Source: Thermoleophilia bacterium (GTDB lineage: Bacteria > Actinomycetota > Thermoleophilia > Gaiellales > SKUG01). Taken from it: DNA of 5,841 nucleotides. A model generated the notes under the pieces. That model saw only the letters and a list, made by a program, of their open reading frames with translations, did not search any database and was not told the DNA's origin. Of the stretch, positions 5,441-5,841 are shown one piece after another. The number at the start of each line of letters is the position of its first letter. Position 1 is the stretch's first letter. Where the stretch lies: positions 1-5,841 of the forward strand of contig JAOPYU010000076.1 in NCBI GenBank assembly GCA_025964455.1. Reading direction: 5' to 3'. Both the position numbers and the translations under genes were made by a program.

Positions 5441-5841
5441 TCAGCGTCGGTGCGGCATCAGCACAGGCGTGAGGAGCGCCAGCGCGACGCCGAGCCCGGC
5501 GACGGCGACCATCGCGGCCGGGAGCCCGCGTGCACCGGCCCACGCGCCGACGTAGGCGGGCCCGAGCAGGAAGCCCAAGTAGGACACCGTGGTAACGAGC
5601 GACGTGGCACGCCCACGGCGGGCCTCCTCCACCGAGCGTGACACCACGCCGAGCACCGTCGGGAACAGCACCGATGTACCAATGGCCGCGATGACGAGCC
5701 CGACCGCGAAGCCGAGCTGGGAATCGGACGCCGCGATGACGCCGGCGCCGATTGCCGACGTCACCCCGCCGAGCGCGAGCACGGCTCGAGCGTGGGCTGC
5801 GCCTAGGCCGCCGATCGCCAGGCGCGTTGCGGCGACGACGG
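5441..5841 (-). CDS. MFS transporter, C-terminal part
   Basis: The reading frame is open from the right edge to the TGA at 5441, giving 132 complete visible codons; the start is outside the window. The peptide is strongly hydrophobic, with about four membrane helices: VLALGGVTSAIGAGVIAA, a segment around LGFAVGLVIAAIGTSVLF, a segment around SYLGFLLGPAYVGAWAG, and a last one around AMVAVAGLGVALALL, ending in a short basic tail (MPHRR). The pattern, with SVEEARRGRATSLVTT as the cytoplasmic loop before the SYLGFLLGP helix, matches the last third of major facilitator superfamily permeases of the YbjJ-like sugar/drug type. A GTG at 5782 is internal, not the start, because membrane-protein-like sequence continues upstream of it. 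As the first visible gene of the leftward cluster it could export a product or import a substrate of the downstream enzymes; the direction and cargo are not readable. Confidence 0.85.
   Translation of the reverse strand, partial: VVAATRLAIGGLGAAHARAVLALGGVTSAIGAGVIAASDSQLGFAVGLVIAAIGTSVLFPTVLGVVSRSVEEARRGRATSLVTTVSYLGFLLGPAYVGAWAGARGLPAAMVAVAGLGVALALLTPVLMPHRR

Noticed and set aside
1..5841. CRISPR array, transposon ends, phage genes, toxin-antitoxin or known anti-phage module
   Set aside because: I found no spaced direct repeats, transposase motifs, terminal inverted repeats with target duplications, or defence-protein motifs. The only long repeat is the coding duplication of the PAS domains.

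Overview
The window is GC-rich bacterial DNA with dense genes, strong G/C preference at third codon positions and several GTG starts. Together with the gene families present (a UvrA-like protein with an actinobacterial-type tail, a GSP26-type flavin-binding protein, a short AraC regulator beside a VOC protein), this suggests an actinobacterium in the broad sense, possibly a high-GC soil lineage. No rRNA, tRNA, CRISPR array, insertion sequence or phage gene is visible, and no gap between genes exceeds 300 bases.

Left part (1-2323): the window opens in the last 58 codons of a rightward UvrA-type ATPase (1-178). It overlaps tail-to-tail by 12 bp with a leftward soluble sensor histidine kinase (167 to about 1633) that carries two tandem, clearly duplicated PAS domains and no response regulator beside it. 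Head-to-head with the kinase lies a rightward pyridoxamine-phosphate-oxidase-fold, general stress protein 26-like gene (1829-2323). The control region of about 195 bp between them contains small inverted repeats.

Right part (2362-5841): five leftward genes form a probable operon or co-oriented cluster. In transcription order they are an MFS transporter (C-terminal part only, entering from the right edge), an epoxide-hydrolase-like alpha/beta hydrolase, an FAD-dependent monooxygenase-like oxidoreductase, a short AraC-family regulator consisting only of its DNA-binding domain, and a VOC (glyoxalase/bleomycin-resistance fold) protein. The spacers are 76, 75, 17 and 55 bp. A reasonable but unproved reading is a small oxidative detoxification, catabolic or tailoring unit: flavoenzyme oxidation (perhaps epoxidation), ring-opening by the hydrolase, transport by the MFS protein, and control by the AraC protein, perhaps with the VOC protein as ligand-binding partner. 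An 8-bp sequence (TCGATACC) with similar flanks occurs at similar distance upstream of both the FAD gene and the VOC gene, and is the best candidate for a shared operator.

Nothing here demands a wholly new system. The most testable items are the short AraC/VOC pair with the shared spacer motif, the oxidase-hydrolase-transporter cluster, and the duplicated-PAS orphan kinase facing a flavin-fold stress protein.
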